From Marivita sp965656765 (lineage in GTDB: Bacteria; Pseudomonadota; Alphaproteobacteria; Rhodobacterales; Rhodobacteraceae), in the NCBI RefSeq assembly GCF_965656765.1, contig NZ_CBFHLV010000018.1, forward strand, positions 1 through 48,544: a stretch of 48,544 nucleotides of DNA, in the 5' to 3' direction. The notes beneath the pieces were generated by a model that was given only the letters and a program-made list of their open reading frames with translations, was not told the origin of the DNA and ran no database searches. Positions 1 through 8,045 of this stretch are shown here, one piece after another. Within the stretch, counting starts at the first letter, position 1, and the number at the start of each line of letters is the position of its first letter. A program made the position numbers and the translations under genes.

Positions 1-548
1 TAGAAGGTGGCCAATTGCAGGCTTTCGAACCAGTTCCAGGCAAAGCCAAAAAGCCATGCGAGGGTCGGGATCAGAAGCGTGATGGCGATGGTCGGCAGCA
101 GCAATTTCGCGTGTTCTCGAAACAGGTCGCGCCACGCTGACATCGGCATCAACCAAAGTGCGCCGCCGATCATCGCGCAAAGTCCACCAACGGCCAGAGT
201 GGCAAGAAATACCGGTGCGTAAAGCACAAGCTCATCGGCCGACAGAGATACGTTCGGGGCGGCGATCAGCGCCAAGCCTGCAAAGTGGACAGCGCCCCAG
301 AGCTTGGTTTGGTGCGCCGTGTTCGACGAATGTGCGACAAAATCCGCGCGCAGGGCTGGTCGAAAGAACAGCAAAAGTGCAATCCCGGTCGCAAGGCACA
401 AGCCCAACACCATACCAAGGCGCAGCCCACGGCACAGAAAGAACAGGTCGGTCTGCCGGCATTCAAATGTGCTGAACACCTGATAAATCGCGACAATCGC
501 GATGGCCTCGACCAGAAAGATGACAAGAGAAAAGCTAAGCCGGGACAT
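1..548 (-). CDS. Multi-pass membrane protein, N-terminal part; possible exosortase E (VPEID-CTERM system)
   Basis: An open minus-strand frame starts at ATG 548 (MSRLSFSLVIF) and runs 182 codons without a stop to the left edge, so the C-terminus is outside the window. The visible part holds about five hydrophobic segments: residues 5-23, about 42-62, 84-98, 108-130 and 147-170. The first loop has a Cys pair in FEC and FLC contexts, and the visible part ends in WNWFESLQLATF. The length, the two early Cys and the closing W-x-WFE-x-LQ-x-ATF pattern resemble the leader of exosortase E/CPBP-protease fusions of Rhodobacterales as I remember them. The exosortase active-site Cys, Arg and His would lie further left and cannot be seen. 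The reading frame is solid; the family call is inference. It could be another polytopic membrane enzyme. Confidence 0.5.
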   Translation of the reverse strand, partial: MSRLSFSLVIFLVEAIAIVAIYQVFSTFECRQTDLFFLCRGLRLGMVLGLCLATGIALLLFFRPALRADFVAHSSNTAHQTKLWGAVHFAGLALIAAPNVSLSADELVLYAPVFLATLAVGGLCAMIGGALWLMPMSAWRDLFREHAKLLLPTIAITLLIPTLAWLFGFAWNWFESLQLATF

Positions 549-646
549 GATCACATTTTGCACTTCACGTATGGAACGGCGCAATCAGTGATTGTTTTAG
601 GAGGCGGTTTTGTGACCGCGCTGTGAAAAAACGCGGCCTTTCTGGG

Positions 647-2494
647 TCAGGCGGCTTCTTCTTCCTGCATTTGCCGGTTCCAAAGCGTCGCATAACGTCC
701 GTGGCTGGCCAGAAGGTCATCATGTGTGCCCTCTTCGACGACAAGCCCGTTCTCCAGCACGACAATCCGATCCGCATCAGCGATGGTCGATAGACGGTGT
801 GCGATGGTGATCACCGTGCGCCCTTCGCCTGCCATTTTCAGCGCGTCCTGAATAGATGCCTCGGTTTCGGAGTCCAGCGCCGATGTTGCCTCATCCAGAA
901 TAAGGATTGGTGGGTTCTTGAGAAGAGTACGCGCGATGCCAACACGTTGTTTTTCGCCACCCGACAGTTTGAGCCCGCGTTCACCGACCATCGTGTCATA
1001 CCCTTCGGGCAAGGACAGAATAAAGTCGTGGATCTGGGCCGAACGTGCCGCGGCGATGATGTCTTCCTCGGTAGCGTTGGCGCGCCCGTAAGCGATGTTG
1101 TAACGGATGGAGTCGTTGAACAGCACAGTGTCCTGCGGCACCACACCGATGGCATCATGCAGGCTGTCTTGCGTCACATCGCGCACGTCTTGCCCATCAA
1201 TCCTGATTGATCCATCCACCACATCATAAAAGCGGAACAGCAGCCGTCCGATGGTAGATTTGCCCGACCCCGACGGGCCGACCAGAGCCACGTTTTCACC
1301 AGACCGGACCTCAAGAGAAACGCCCTTGAGGATCGGACGTGCCGGATCATAACCGAATTTCACCTGATCGAAATGAACCGCACCTTTAGAGACCTGGAGA
1401 TCGGGCGCCCCGGGTTTGTCCGATACCTCTTGTGGTTGCTCAAGCAGATCGAACATTTCGCCCATGTCCACAAGCGATTGACGGATTTCGCGGTAAACAG
1501 TTCCAAGGAAGTTCAATGGCATGGTGATCTGGATCATATATGCATTCACCATGACGAAATCGCCGACGGACAACGTGCCGTTTTGCACGCCAAGCGCTGC
1601 CATCACCATAACAGTGACCAGGCCACCTGTAATGATAAGGCTCTGCCCAAAATTGAGCATGGCAAGCGACGTCGCGGTTTTTACTGCCGCACCTTCATAG
1701 GCTTGCATAGAAGTGTCATAGCGATCAGCCTCTCGGCTTTCCGCCCCGAAGTACTTTACCGTCTCAAAATTGAGCAGGCTGTCTATCGCCTTTTGGTTCG
1801 CGTCCGTGTCCTGATCGTTCATCTCGCGCCGCAGACGAACACGCCATTCCGTGACCTTGAACGTGAACCAAACGTAAATCACGATGGTCACCATGACCAC
1901 GCCCATGTAGCGCACATCAAGAAGAAACCACAGAAAGCCCATCACCAACAGCAGTTCAAGGATCAGTGGACCAACGCTGAACAACATAAAGCGCAACAGG
2001 AAATCGACGCCTTTGACCCCACGTTCGATTATTCGGCTCAGCCCACCTGTCTTACGCGTGATGTGATAGCGCATCGATAGACGGTGAATATGGGTAAACG
2101 TCTCAAGCGCCAATGTCCGAAGTGCTCTTTGACCAACTTTGGCAAAGACGCCATCACGCAACTGCTGGAAACCCACGTTCATCAATCGCGCCATGCCATA
2201 GGCAAGCGTCAGGCCAATGCCGCCCAACAATAGATCAGACGCCTCACCGCTCAGCGCGTCTACTGCGCTGCCGAAAAGATACGGGGCCAGCACGTTGACG
2301 ATCTTGGCGGTGATCAAACAGGCAATCGCAATAACGACACGCCGTTTGACCCAAGGCTTGTCATCAGGCCATAGGTACGGGCCCACTTTGCGGATCGTGC
2401 GCACGCCCGAGCGGCGTTCGTCCGCTGCGATGTCGGCGTCTGTTTTTGTATCGGTGGGCATGGGTCGGCTTTCGTTCTGACTTGATCCGGACAC
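647..2494 (-). CDS. Atm1-type ABC exporter (half-transporter, fused TMD-NBD)
   Basis: 615-residue half-transporter expected to work as a homodimer in the inner membrane. Residues 50-350 form a six-helix ABC exporter domain; 370-610 form the ATPase with Walker A GPSGSGKST (406-414), signature LSGGEKQ (510-516), Walker B ILILDEATSALD (530-541) and H-loop His566. The N-terminal stretch KVGPYLWPDDKPWVKRRV and an N-x-x-Q motif (Asn281, Gln284) match the Atm1/HMT1 group, where the equivalent Asn and Gln of the Novosphingobium protein contact glutathione. Family members export glutathione conjugates, including metal- or Fe-S-related species. Start at 2494 is the longest in-frame ATG; the internal ATG at codon 12 (2461) is also possible because the first 30 residues are hydrophilic and poorly constrained. 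The HerA-like gene lies 30 bases upstream on the same strand, so co-transcription is likely. Confidence 0.9.
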   Translation of the reverse strand: MSGSSQNESRPMPTDTKTDADIAADERRSGVRTIRKVGPYLWPDDKPWVKRRVVIAIACLITAKIVNVLAPYLFGSAVDALSGEASDLLLGGIGLTLAYGMARLMNVGFQQLRDGVFAKVGQRALRTLALETFTHIHRLSMRYHITRKTGGLSRIIERGVKGVDFLLRFMLFSVGPLILELLLVMGFLWFLLDVRYMGVVMVTIVIYVWFTFKVTEWRVRLRREMNDQDTDANQKAIDSLLNFETVKYFGAESREADRYDTSMQAYEGAAVKTATSLAMLNFGQSLIITGGLVTVMVMAALGVQNGTLSVGDFVMVNAYMIQITMPLNFLGTVYREIRQSLVDMGEMFDLLEQPQEVSDKPGAPDLQVSKGAVHFDQVKFGYDPARPILKGVSLEVRSGENVALVGPSGSGKSTIGRLLFRFYDVVDGSIRIDGQDVRDVTQDSLHDAIGVVPQDTVLFNDSIRYNIAYGRANATEEDIIAAARSAQIHDFILSLPEGYDTMVGERGLKLSGGEKQRVGIARTLLKNPPILILDEATSALDSETEASIQDALKMAGEGRTVITIAHRLSTIADADRIVVLENGLVVEEGTHDDLLASHGRYATLWNRQMQEEEAA

Positions 2495-2524
2495 TTAGCC
2501 CGCGCGCCCCGAAAGGACCAGTGC

Positions 2525-4075
2525 TCAGCGCGCTTTGAAGAGACCACCAAGAATACCGCGCACGATGCGGCGACCGGTTGTGCCTTTCAATTCCTTGACC
2601 ACGACACTGGCGATCGCCTCACCCAAGCTTTCGGTTTTCCGAGATTTACGTGTCGGCTTCGAGGTCGATCGCCCCACTCGCGTGCCTGTGTAACGACGCC
2701 CGGCTTTGTATTCCCGCATCGCTGCGTCAAGATCTGCCTCGTTCTTTTCGGCCTCTTCTGCAGCCTCTGCCGCGTCTTTGGTACGTTGCGCCAGAATTTC
2801 ATAGGCCGATTGCCGGTCAAGCCGTTGGGTGTACTTCGCCCCCAGATCGCTGGCGCCCATGACACCACCGCGTTCGGCAGGTGTGATCGGGCCAAGCTGT
2901 GATGACGGCGGGCGGATCAAAGTGCGCTCGACCACGCCAGGGATGCCCTTGCGCTCCAGCATTGACGTCACGGCTTCGCCAACGCCGACCTCTCGGATTG
3001 CCTGCTCTGTGTCAAAGGCTGGATTTTCCCGATAAGTCTCAGCTGCCATGCGCAACGCCTTGCGGTCACGGGCCGTAAAGGCGCGCAGCGCGTGCTGTAC
3101 CCGGTTGCCCAGCTGGCCAAGGATGTCTTCGGGAATATCGTCGGGGTTCTGAGTGATAAAATACACTCCAACCCCTTTCGACCGGATCAGGCGTGCGACT
3201 TGTTCGACCTTATCCACCAACGCCTTGGGCGCATCATCGAACAGCAGGTGTGCCTCATCAAAGAAGAAAACCAGCCTGGGTTTGTCGGGGTCGCCCACCT
3301 CGGGCAGTTCTTCAAAGAGTTCGGATAAGAGCCACAAAAGGAACGTCGCATAAAGGCGCGGAGATCCCATCAACTTGTCAGCGGCAAGAATGTTGATCTG
3401 GCCCTGTCCGTTGGCGTCGGTGCGCATCAGATCACGAAGTTCAAGTGCGGGTTCCCCAAAGAAATCCGCCGCACCCTGATTTTCAAGCACCAACAGGCGC
3501 CGTTGGATCGCACCAACCGATTGCACAGCTATATTGCCATAGCGCAGCGATACTGTATCGCGATTTTCGCCCAGCCAAACCAGCATGGATTGCAAGTCTT
3601 TGAGGTCTAGCAACGGAAGACCTTCTTCGTCGGCCACCCGGAACGCAATATTGAGGATACCTTCCTGCGCCTCGGACAATTCCAAAAGGCGCGAAATCAG
3701 AAGTGGCCCCATTTCCGCGACAGTCGTGCGGATCGGGTGACCCTGATCCCCGAACAGATCCCAGAAAGTAACGGGAAAGGAAGAGTAAGCATAATCGTCA
3801 AAGCCGATGGTTTGCGCCCGATCCGTGAAAGGTTGGTGAAGTTTAAAATCAGCGCTTCCGGGTTTCGACAGGCCCGACAGATCGCCTTTGACATCAGCCA
3901 TGAAAACCGGAACGCCGTGTGCCGAAAATCCTTCTGCAAGGATTTGAAGTGTCACGGTTTTCCCGGTGCCTGTTGCTCCTGCCACCAGCCCGTGCCTGTT
4001 GGCGTAATCCAGTCGCAACCATTGCTTGACGCTGTAGCCTTCACCACCGCCACCGACAAAGACACCGTTTTCCAT
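2525..4075 (-). CDS. HerA-like ATPase, DUF853 (YjgR) family
   Basis: 516-residue P-loop ATPase of the DUF853/YjgR family, related to HerA/FtsK-type DNA translocases. Walker A is GATGTGKT (33-40), Walker B LVFFFDEAH (268-276). The C-terminal 100 residues are charged and rich in Ala, Glu, Lys and Arg, as in relatives. Its biological role is not established; a helicase function is inferred from homology. I chose ATG 4075 (MENGVFVGG) rather than the in-frame ATG at 4093 because GGGGA lies 7 bases upstream of 4075, no ribosome-binding site precedes 4093, and family members start directly before the glycine-rich strand. Followed 30 bases later by the Atm1-type exporter. Confidence 0.88.
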   Translation of the reverse strand: MENGVFVGGGGEGYSVKQWLRLDYANRHGLVAGATGTGKTVTLQILAEGFSAHGVPVFMADVKGDLSGLSKPGSADFKLHQPFTDRAQTIGFDDYAYSSFPVTFWDLFGDQGHPIRTTVAEMGPLLISRLLELSEAQEGILNIAFRVADEEGLPLLDLKDLQSMLVWLGENRDTVSLRYGNIAVQSVGAIQRRLLVLENQGAADFFGEPALELRDLMRTDANGQGQINILAADKLMGSPRLYATFLLWLLSELFEELPEVGDPDKPRLVFFFDEAHLLFDDAPKALVDKVEQVARLIRSKGVGVYFITQNPDDIPEDILGQLGNRVQHALRAFTARDRKALRMAAETYRENPAFDTEQAIREVGVGEAVTSMLERKGIPGVVERTLIRPPSSQLGPITPAERGGVMGASDLGAKYTQRLDRQSAYEILAQRTKDAAEAAEEAEKNEADLDAAMREYKAGRRYTGTRVGRSTSKPTRKSRKTESLGEAIASVVVKELKGTTGRRIVRGILGGLFKAR

Positions 4076-4197
4076 ACGTTTTCCCCAACACATTTTTCAG
4101 AGACCGAACATACAAACTTAACCTTTTGCCGCCAGCCTGTTTTTGCTCGACCCGTTTTGATCCTCCTGACGGTTCCGGCAATCTTCCCTGTTGGACT

Positions 4198-4225
4198 GGC
4201 CGCGTCGTTGGGCGCGGCCTTTTTT
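4198..4225 (+). terminator. Rho-independent terminator with no annotated gene upstream
   Basis: GGCCGCG (4198-4204), 8-base loop, CGCGGCC (4213-4219), then six T (4220-4225): a perfect 7-bp GC stem with U tail on the plus strand. The neighbouring gene on its left runs away from it, so this terminator has no protein gene to serve and suggests a short plus-strand RNA starting somewhere in 4090-4150. A CCTCCT motif (4162-4167), complementary to Shine-Dalgarno sequences, lies 30 bases before the stem. Confidence 0.7.
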
Positions 4226-4251
4226 GTGATTTGAGGATTGAATTTTGCCTG

Positions 4252-4280
4252 TTGACGCTTCTGATTTCATTTCGTAGCGT
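4252..4280 (+). promoter_or_regulatory. Candidate sigma70-type promoter
   Basis: TTGACG (4252-4257), 17-base spacer, TAGCGT (4275-4280). The -35 box is good and the -10 box moderate. A transcript from here would start near 4287 and immediately form the 4294-4308 and 4322-4347 hairpins. It could drive either a short RNA or ialB with a 250-base leader. Confidence 0.35.
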
Positions 4281-4321
4281 TCGGGCAATAATAGTCGGCC
4301 GGTCCGACAGGGAGCACAAGA

Positions 4322-4350
4322 GGGGAGATGTGGTGACACATCTTCCCTTT
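4322..4350 (+). ncRNA. Candidate small RNA or leader hairpin with GUGA tetraloop
   Basis: GGGGAGATGTG (4322-4332), loop GTGA (4333-4336), CACATCTTCCC (4337-4347): 11 bp with one G-U pair, capped by a GNRA-type tetraloop, then TTTGTATTT. A smaller perfect stem GTCGG/CCGAC (4294-4298/4304-4308) precedes it. This is either the 3' end of a 60-70 nt RNA from the promoter at 4252-4280 or an attenuator-like element in the ialB leader. No known RNA family is recognised. Confidence 0.35.
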
Positions 4351-4534
4351 GTATTTCAGGGGCTTCTCGCACAACCTTCGCTCATCGCATTAAGATAGTG
4401 ATCGTAAGTACCCCTTTCCAAAAGGCGCAAGAATCCGCCGCTTTGCTGGTCAACTTTTTGCGTTTTGGCCTGACACTGTTGCCAGCCCATGATAACGCAC
4501 CACCAAATATGACAGATGCTTCGGAGAGGACTTT

Positions 4535-5155
4535 ATGACCAAACCCCTTTTTCTTCTGACCACGATTGCTGGCCTTGCCTTGGGCGGCTTTGCGATGGCG
4601 CAAGAGAATACCGCAACCGAAGAGGCTGAGGCCCCAACCGGTAATGCGGATCTGTCAGTTCTGGATACCGGCGAGCCGGTCAACGACGCCGCGGCAGACG
4701 ACAATACATATGTCAAAACCACTCATGGCGATTGGGCCGTGCAGTGTCTGCGCGTACAGGAAGGGCCCGAACCTTGCCAGATGTATCAGCTTCTCAAGGA
4801 CGACAACGGTGGGAATGTGGCTGAGGTCAGCATCTTTCGTCTGACCAATGGCGGTCAGGTTGAGGCAGGCGGTACATTTGTTGTGCCATTGGAAACGCTG
4901 CTCACGGAGAAACTGAACGTCCGCGTCGATTCTGGTCAGGCCAAGCGGTACGACTTTTCGTTCTGCACCACAGTCGGGTGTTATGCCCGCGTTGGCTTCA
5001 CGGCCGAAGACGTGGCATCTTTCCGGCGTGGCAATGCGGCAAACGTGACAATCGTTCCGGCGCTTGCGCCGGACCAGCGTGTCAACGTGATCATGTCCCT
5101 ATCCGGGTTTACTGCGGCGTACGACGAAATCACCGCTTTGGAACAACAGCGCTAA
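4535..5155 (+). CDS. ialB: Invasion-associated locus B (IalB) family exported protein
   Basis: 206 residues with a Sec signal peptide (MTKPLFLLTTIAGLALGGFA, probable cleavage after AMA at about 22), so periplasmic. An acidic, low-complexity linker (23-60) precedes the IalB core, which opens with HGDWAVQC and carries two Cys pairs typical of the family (WAVQC/EPC and FC/GC). IalB was named from Bartonella, where it aids erythrocyte invasion; in free-living alphaproteobacteria its function is unknown and the name should not be read as virulence. The start has a strong ribosome-binding site, GGAGAGGAC, 5 bases upstream. Monocistronic, convergent with lpxB, and closed by a shared terminator. Confidence 0.88.
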   Translation: MTKPLFLLTTIAGLALGGFAMAQENTATEEAEAPTGNADLSVLDTGEPVNDAAADDNTYVKTTHGDWAVQCLRVQEGPEPCQMYQLLKDDNGGNVAEVSIFRLTNGGQVEAGGTFVVPLETLLTEKLNVRVDSGQAKRYDFSFCTTVGCYARVGFTAEDVASFRRGNAANVTIVPALAPDQRVNVIMSLSGFTAAYDEITALEQQR

Positions 5156-5177
5156 TCGGCAACGTAGCCAATCTGGG

Positions 5178-5213
5178 AAACGGGGGCGACCTAACTGGGT
5201 TAGCCCCCGTTTT
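5178..5213 (+). terminator. Terminator between convergent ialB and lpxB
   Basis: GGGGG at 5182-5186 pairs with CCCCC at 5204-5208, with a nested CTAAC/GTTAG stem (5191-5195/5199-5203), followed by GTTTTCG. The hairpin overlaps the lpxB stop codon (5200-5202). On the minus strand it is followed by CCCCCGTTTCCC, so it may act weakly in both directions. Confidence 0.75.
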
Positions 5214-6354
5214 CGTTCACCCCATCCAGAACCGCCAAAGCCGCGCGTTCTCCGGGGGCCAAGCCACCCTGCCCCAACCGCTCCATCGTTAACGCCATTG
5301 CGGCGATCTGTTTGTCAGGAGCCGCCAGAGTACCAAGAACCGCCTCTGCAATCGGTTTTGGCTGGCAATCATCTCCAATGCATTCCGGCACAACCCGCGT
5401 ATCGGCCACCAAGTTGACCAAAGTCACCGTGTCGATCAGCAACATCCGTCCGATGATCTGCCGCGACAACCAATTCATGTCATATGCAATCACCATTGGC
5501 GTGCCCGACGCTGCAAGCTCAAGCGACACGGTTCCGGACGCAGCAATCGCGACATCAGCGGCCCCAAACGCGGCTTGTTTGGTCTCTGCACCGTCCTCTG
5601 CCGGGTTTATGACAATCGGCTTCACCGACCACGTTGCAATCGCGTCATGAACCAACGCCGCCACGTTCGGCGCAGCAGGCAGGACGAACTTAAGATCGGG
5701 TCGCTTGAGCTCCAGTTCTGCAACCACGTCCTTAAAGATTGGCAGAAGGCGCGACACCTCACTCCGGCGGGATCCCGGTAGAATCAGGGCAAACGGTGCC
5801 CCGTTGATCCGGTAGGTTTTGCGGAATTTGGCCATATCGTCCTGCGATGCAACCGGGTCGGTCACCACAGGATGCCCCACGAAGTCACAGCGCATGCCAG
5901 CGGCTTCCATGTACGGCGGCTCAAACGGCAAGAGAGCCAAGACTTGATCAATGTGGCGCGCCATCTTCTTGGCCCGTCCCGGACGCCAGGCCCAGACTGT
6001 TGGGGCCACATAGTGCACCGTGCGAATTTCGCTGCGCTCTTTGACCAGTTTGGCGACACGCAAGCCGAATTCAGGAAGGTCGATTGTGATCAACACATCG
6101 GGTTTGGCTGCCAGCACTGCATCAGCTGTTTCGCGGATACGCGCCTTGAGGTGCCAATACTGCGACAGAATCTCGGTGATCCCCATGATCGAGATCTCAT
6201 CCATCGGAAACAGACTCTGAAGCCCTTGTGCAATCATCCGATCGCCACCAATCCCCTCAAACTGCACGTCTGATATATGAGTACGCAGACCCGCCATCAG
6301 AGCCGCGCCCAGTTTATCCCCGGACGCTTCACCAGCGACGACAAAGACCCGCAT
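5200..6354 (-). CDS. lpxB: Lipid-A-disaccharide synthase LpxB
   Basis: 384-residue GT19 glycosyltransferase that joins UDP-2,3-diacylglucosamine and lipid X to form the tetraacyl disaccharide of lipid A at the cytoplasmic face of the inner membrane. Recognisable are the N-terminal VVAGEASGDKLGA, the central PTVWAWRPGRAKKM, PGSRRSEVSRLLP and the late ASGTVSLELAASGTPMVIAY block that binds nucleotide sugar. Length is normal. The start ATG overlaps the lpxI stop by 1 base (ATGA), a sign of translational coupling. It is the last gene of the fabZ-lpxA-lpxI-lpxB run; its end is overlapped by a terminator. Confidence 0.97.
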   Translation of the reverse strand: MRVFVVAGEASGDKLGAALMAGLRTHISDVQFEGIGGDRMIAQGLQSLFPMDEISIMGITEILSQYWHLKARIRETADAVLAAKPDVLITIDLPEFGLRVAKLVKERSEIRTVHYVAPTVWAWRPGRAKKMARHIDQVLALLPFEPPYMEAAGMRCDFVGHPVVTDPVASQDDMAKFRKTYRINGAPFALILPGSRRSEVSRLLPIFKDVVAELELKRPDLKFVLPAAPNVAALVHDAIATWSVKPIVINPAEDGAETKQAAFGAADVAIAASGTVSLELAASGTPMVIAYDMNWLSRQIIGRMLLIDTVTLVNLVADTRVVPECIGDDCQPKPIAEAVLGTLAAPDKQIAAMALTMERLGQGGLAPGERAALAVLDGVNENGG

Positions 6355-7256
6355 CAGATGCCCTTTTCCCGAACCCAGAGGAATAAGCCAAGCGTATCAC
6401 ATCGCACGACGGTCTTTGCGCGATCAAGAATCATCACGCCCCCCGCCTCGATCACGATCCCAGCCAAGCCCGCGGCAGCGACTGAATCCGGTGTGCTTGC
6501 GCCGATCACCGGCAGGTCCGCACGACGGTCTTGGCCCGGTTTGGGCGCTTTGAACAGGATGCCGCCTTCTGAGGCAGATTCACCACCCGTCAACCAGTCG
6601 GTCGCATCTCCGAGCAAACCGCCAAACATGTCACTGGCCGTGTTGATCGGGTTGGTCAGGAAATCGCCATTGCCTGTGGCCGCGTCGCGCGCCAAGCGTC
6701 TGAGCATCGCATCGGTGCCGGCGGCGTCTTCGCGGGCCAACACGCTGTCACCACGCACCACACAGGCTTGCCCCGCATCGCGCACCCCCATCGCGGCAAC
6801 GGTACGTTCGCCAAGCCGCGCCTCAACTGTGTTTTGAGGAGCATAGGTTTTAAGCGATAACACACCTTCGACTGGCACTAAATCGGGGACGAGATCGTCC
6901 ACAGAGGCAATCGACAACCCAGCTTCGTGGAACAGGTCCATTACGATCCGTAACGCGCCATCATCGCCAGAGGTCAACGCAGCTTGCAGACGTGGAACCA
7001 AGGGTGCGGTTTTTGCATCAAGTCGCGCCGGGTCAATCGGTGGGCGGCGAATGGCGCCGCACAAACATACCCGAGTGACGCCGCGCGCCTTGAGCGTTTC
7101 GAGCAATGTCCCAAGGGTTTCAAGGTGGAAGGTAAGATCAGCTGTCAGACCATCGGGCTCAAACCCATTCAGCACGCAGATCAAAGGCCGCTGGTCCTGA
7201 GCATCGGCCACGATACGCGGCAGACGCCCCTGACCACAGATCAGAGCAAGCGTCAT
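6354..7256 (-). CDS. lpxI: UDP-2,3-diacylglucosamine pyrophosphatase LpxI (DUF1009)
   Basis: 300 residues. LpxI hydrolyses UDP-2,3-diacylglucosamine to lipid X plus UMP and is the alphaproteobacterial replacement for LpxH, a different fold with different chemistry. The N-terminal half begins with a Rossmann-like strand, LALICGQGRLP, and the family blocks ARGVTRVCLCGAIRRP and FHEAGLSIASVDDLVP are clear. The C-terminal domain has the segment LPVIGASTPDSVAAAGLAG and ends GVMILDRAKTVVRCDTLGLFL. It lies between lpxA (3-base gap) and lpxB (1-base overlap), where the enzyme supplying lipid X to LpxB is expected, which supports the assignment. Confidence 0.95.
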   Translation of the reverse strand: MTLALICGQGRLPRIVADAQDQRPLICVLNGFEPDGLTADLTFHLETLGTLLETLKARGVTRVCLCGAIRRPPIDPARLDAKTAPLVPRLQAALTSGDDGALRIVMDLFHEAGLSIASVDDLVPDLVPVEGVLSLKTYAPQNTVEARLGERTVAAMGVRDAGQACVVRGDSVLAREDAAGTDAMLRRLARDAATGNGDFLTNPINTASDMFGGLLGDATDWLTGGESASEGGILFKAPKPGQDRRADLPVIGASTPDSVAAAGLAGIVIEAGGVMILDRAKTVVRCDTLGLFLWVREKGI

Positions 7257-7259
7257 CGC

Positions 7260-8045
7260 TTAACCCGGTGTGAGGAACGACCGATCCGTGTCGCCCAGAA
7301 TGAAATCGACGATGTGGTGCACGTATTCACTGTCGGTTTCGTCGCCCAACCGCTTTGCCCGTTCTTGAAACGCGCCCTCGCCCTGTGCCAGCATCTGGAA
7401 CGCAGCCCGGAGTGCCGTGATGTCCGAACGGCTTACGCCTTTGCGCTTGAGCCCGACAAGGTTCAATCCGTCCAACCGCCCGCGATCCGCCTGCACAAGA
7501 CCATAAGGGATCACGTCATTGGTCACCATTGTGACCGCACCAATGATGGCGCCGCGGCCAATTCTTACAAACTGGTGCACCCCAGAAAGGCCACCGACGA
7601 TCACATCGTCTTCGAGCACACAATGACCAGCCAAAGCAGCGCTGTTGACTACAATCACACGGTTGCCGACCTGTACGTCATGCGCGACGTGACAGCCTGC
7701 CATAAACAGATTGTCGTCACCAACGCGAGTGACGCCACCCCCACCTTTGGTGCCCGTGTTCATCGTTACATGTTCGCGGATTCGATTGCGCGCACCGATG
7801 ACAAGCTTGGTTTTTTCCCCATCGAACTTGAGGTCTTGCGGAATCTCTCCGATCACTGAAAAGGAATACACCTCGGTGCTATCCCCGATCGACGTATGCC
7901 CTGTAATCACCACATGGCTTTTCAGCACCACGTTATCGGCCAAAGTGACCTCTGGGCCAACATGGCAAAACGGCCCGATGACGCAACCATCACCGATCTG
8001 CGCCCCGTCTTCGATCACAGCACTGGGGTGGATCTGCGCTGTCAC
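7260..8045 (-). CDS. lpxA: UDP-N-acetylglucosamine O-acyltransferase LpxA
   Basis: 261-residue left-handed parallel beta-helix acyltransferase for the first step of lipid A synthesis, transferring 3-hydroxyacyl from ACP to UDP-GlcNAc. Hexapeptide repeats run from residue 5 to about 185 (IHPSAVIEDGAQIG onward). The catalytic His lies in MAGCHVAHD, and the helical C-terminal domain includes NLVGLKRKG. Length matches the family. The start overlaps the fabZ stop by 4 bases, giving coupled translation and linking lipid A acylation to the ACP-bound hydroxyacyl pool used by FabZ. Confidence 0.97.
   Translation of the reverse strand: MTAQIHPSAVIEDGAQIGDGCVIGPFCHVGPEVTLADNVVLKSHVVITGHTSIGDSTEVYSFSVIGEIPQDLKFDGEKTKLVIGARNRIREHVTMNTGTKGGGGVTRVGDDNLFMAGCHVAHDVQVGNRVIVVNSAALAGHCVLEDDVIVGGLSGVHQFVRIGRGAIIGAVTMVTNDVIPYGLVQADRGRLDGLNLVGLKRKGVSRSDITALRAAFQMLAQGEGAFQERAKRLGDETDSEYVHHIVDFILGDTDRSFLTPG

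Larger units (their letters stand above)
4076..4534. other. 459-base gene-free region with two hairpins
   Basis: No convincing protein gene lies between the divergent HerA-like gene and ialB. It should hold the promoters of both. It also has a U-tailed hairpin (4198-4225), a sigma70-like promoter candidate (4252-4280) and a GUGA-capped hairpin (4322-4350), listed separately. The stretch 4350-4520 shows nothing further that I can name apart from the ialB ribosome-binding site GGAGAGGAC at 4522-4530. Confidence 0.6.

Noticed and set aside
1373..2080. 235-codon plus-strand frame
   Set aside because: Lies entirely opposite the Atm1-type exporter, has no family match and no ribosome-binding site; an antisense shadow.
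6984..7859. 291-codon plus-strand frame
   Set aside because: Opposite lpxI and lpxA, which have clear motifs; the frame crosses two genes and has His- and Arg-rich composition typical of antisense shadows.
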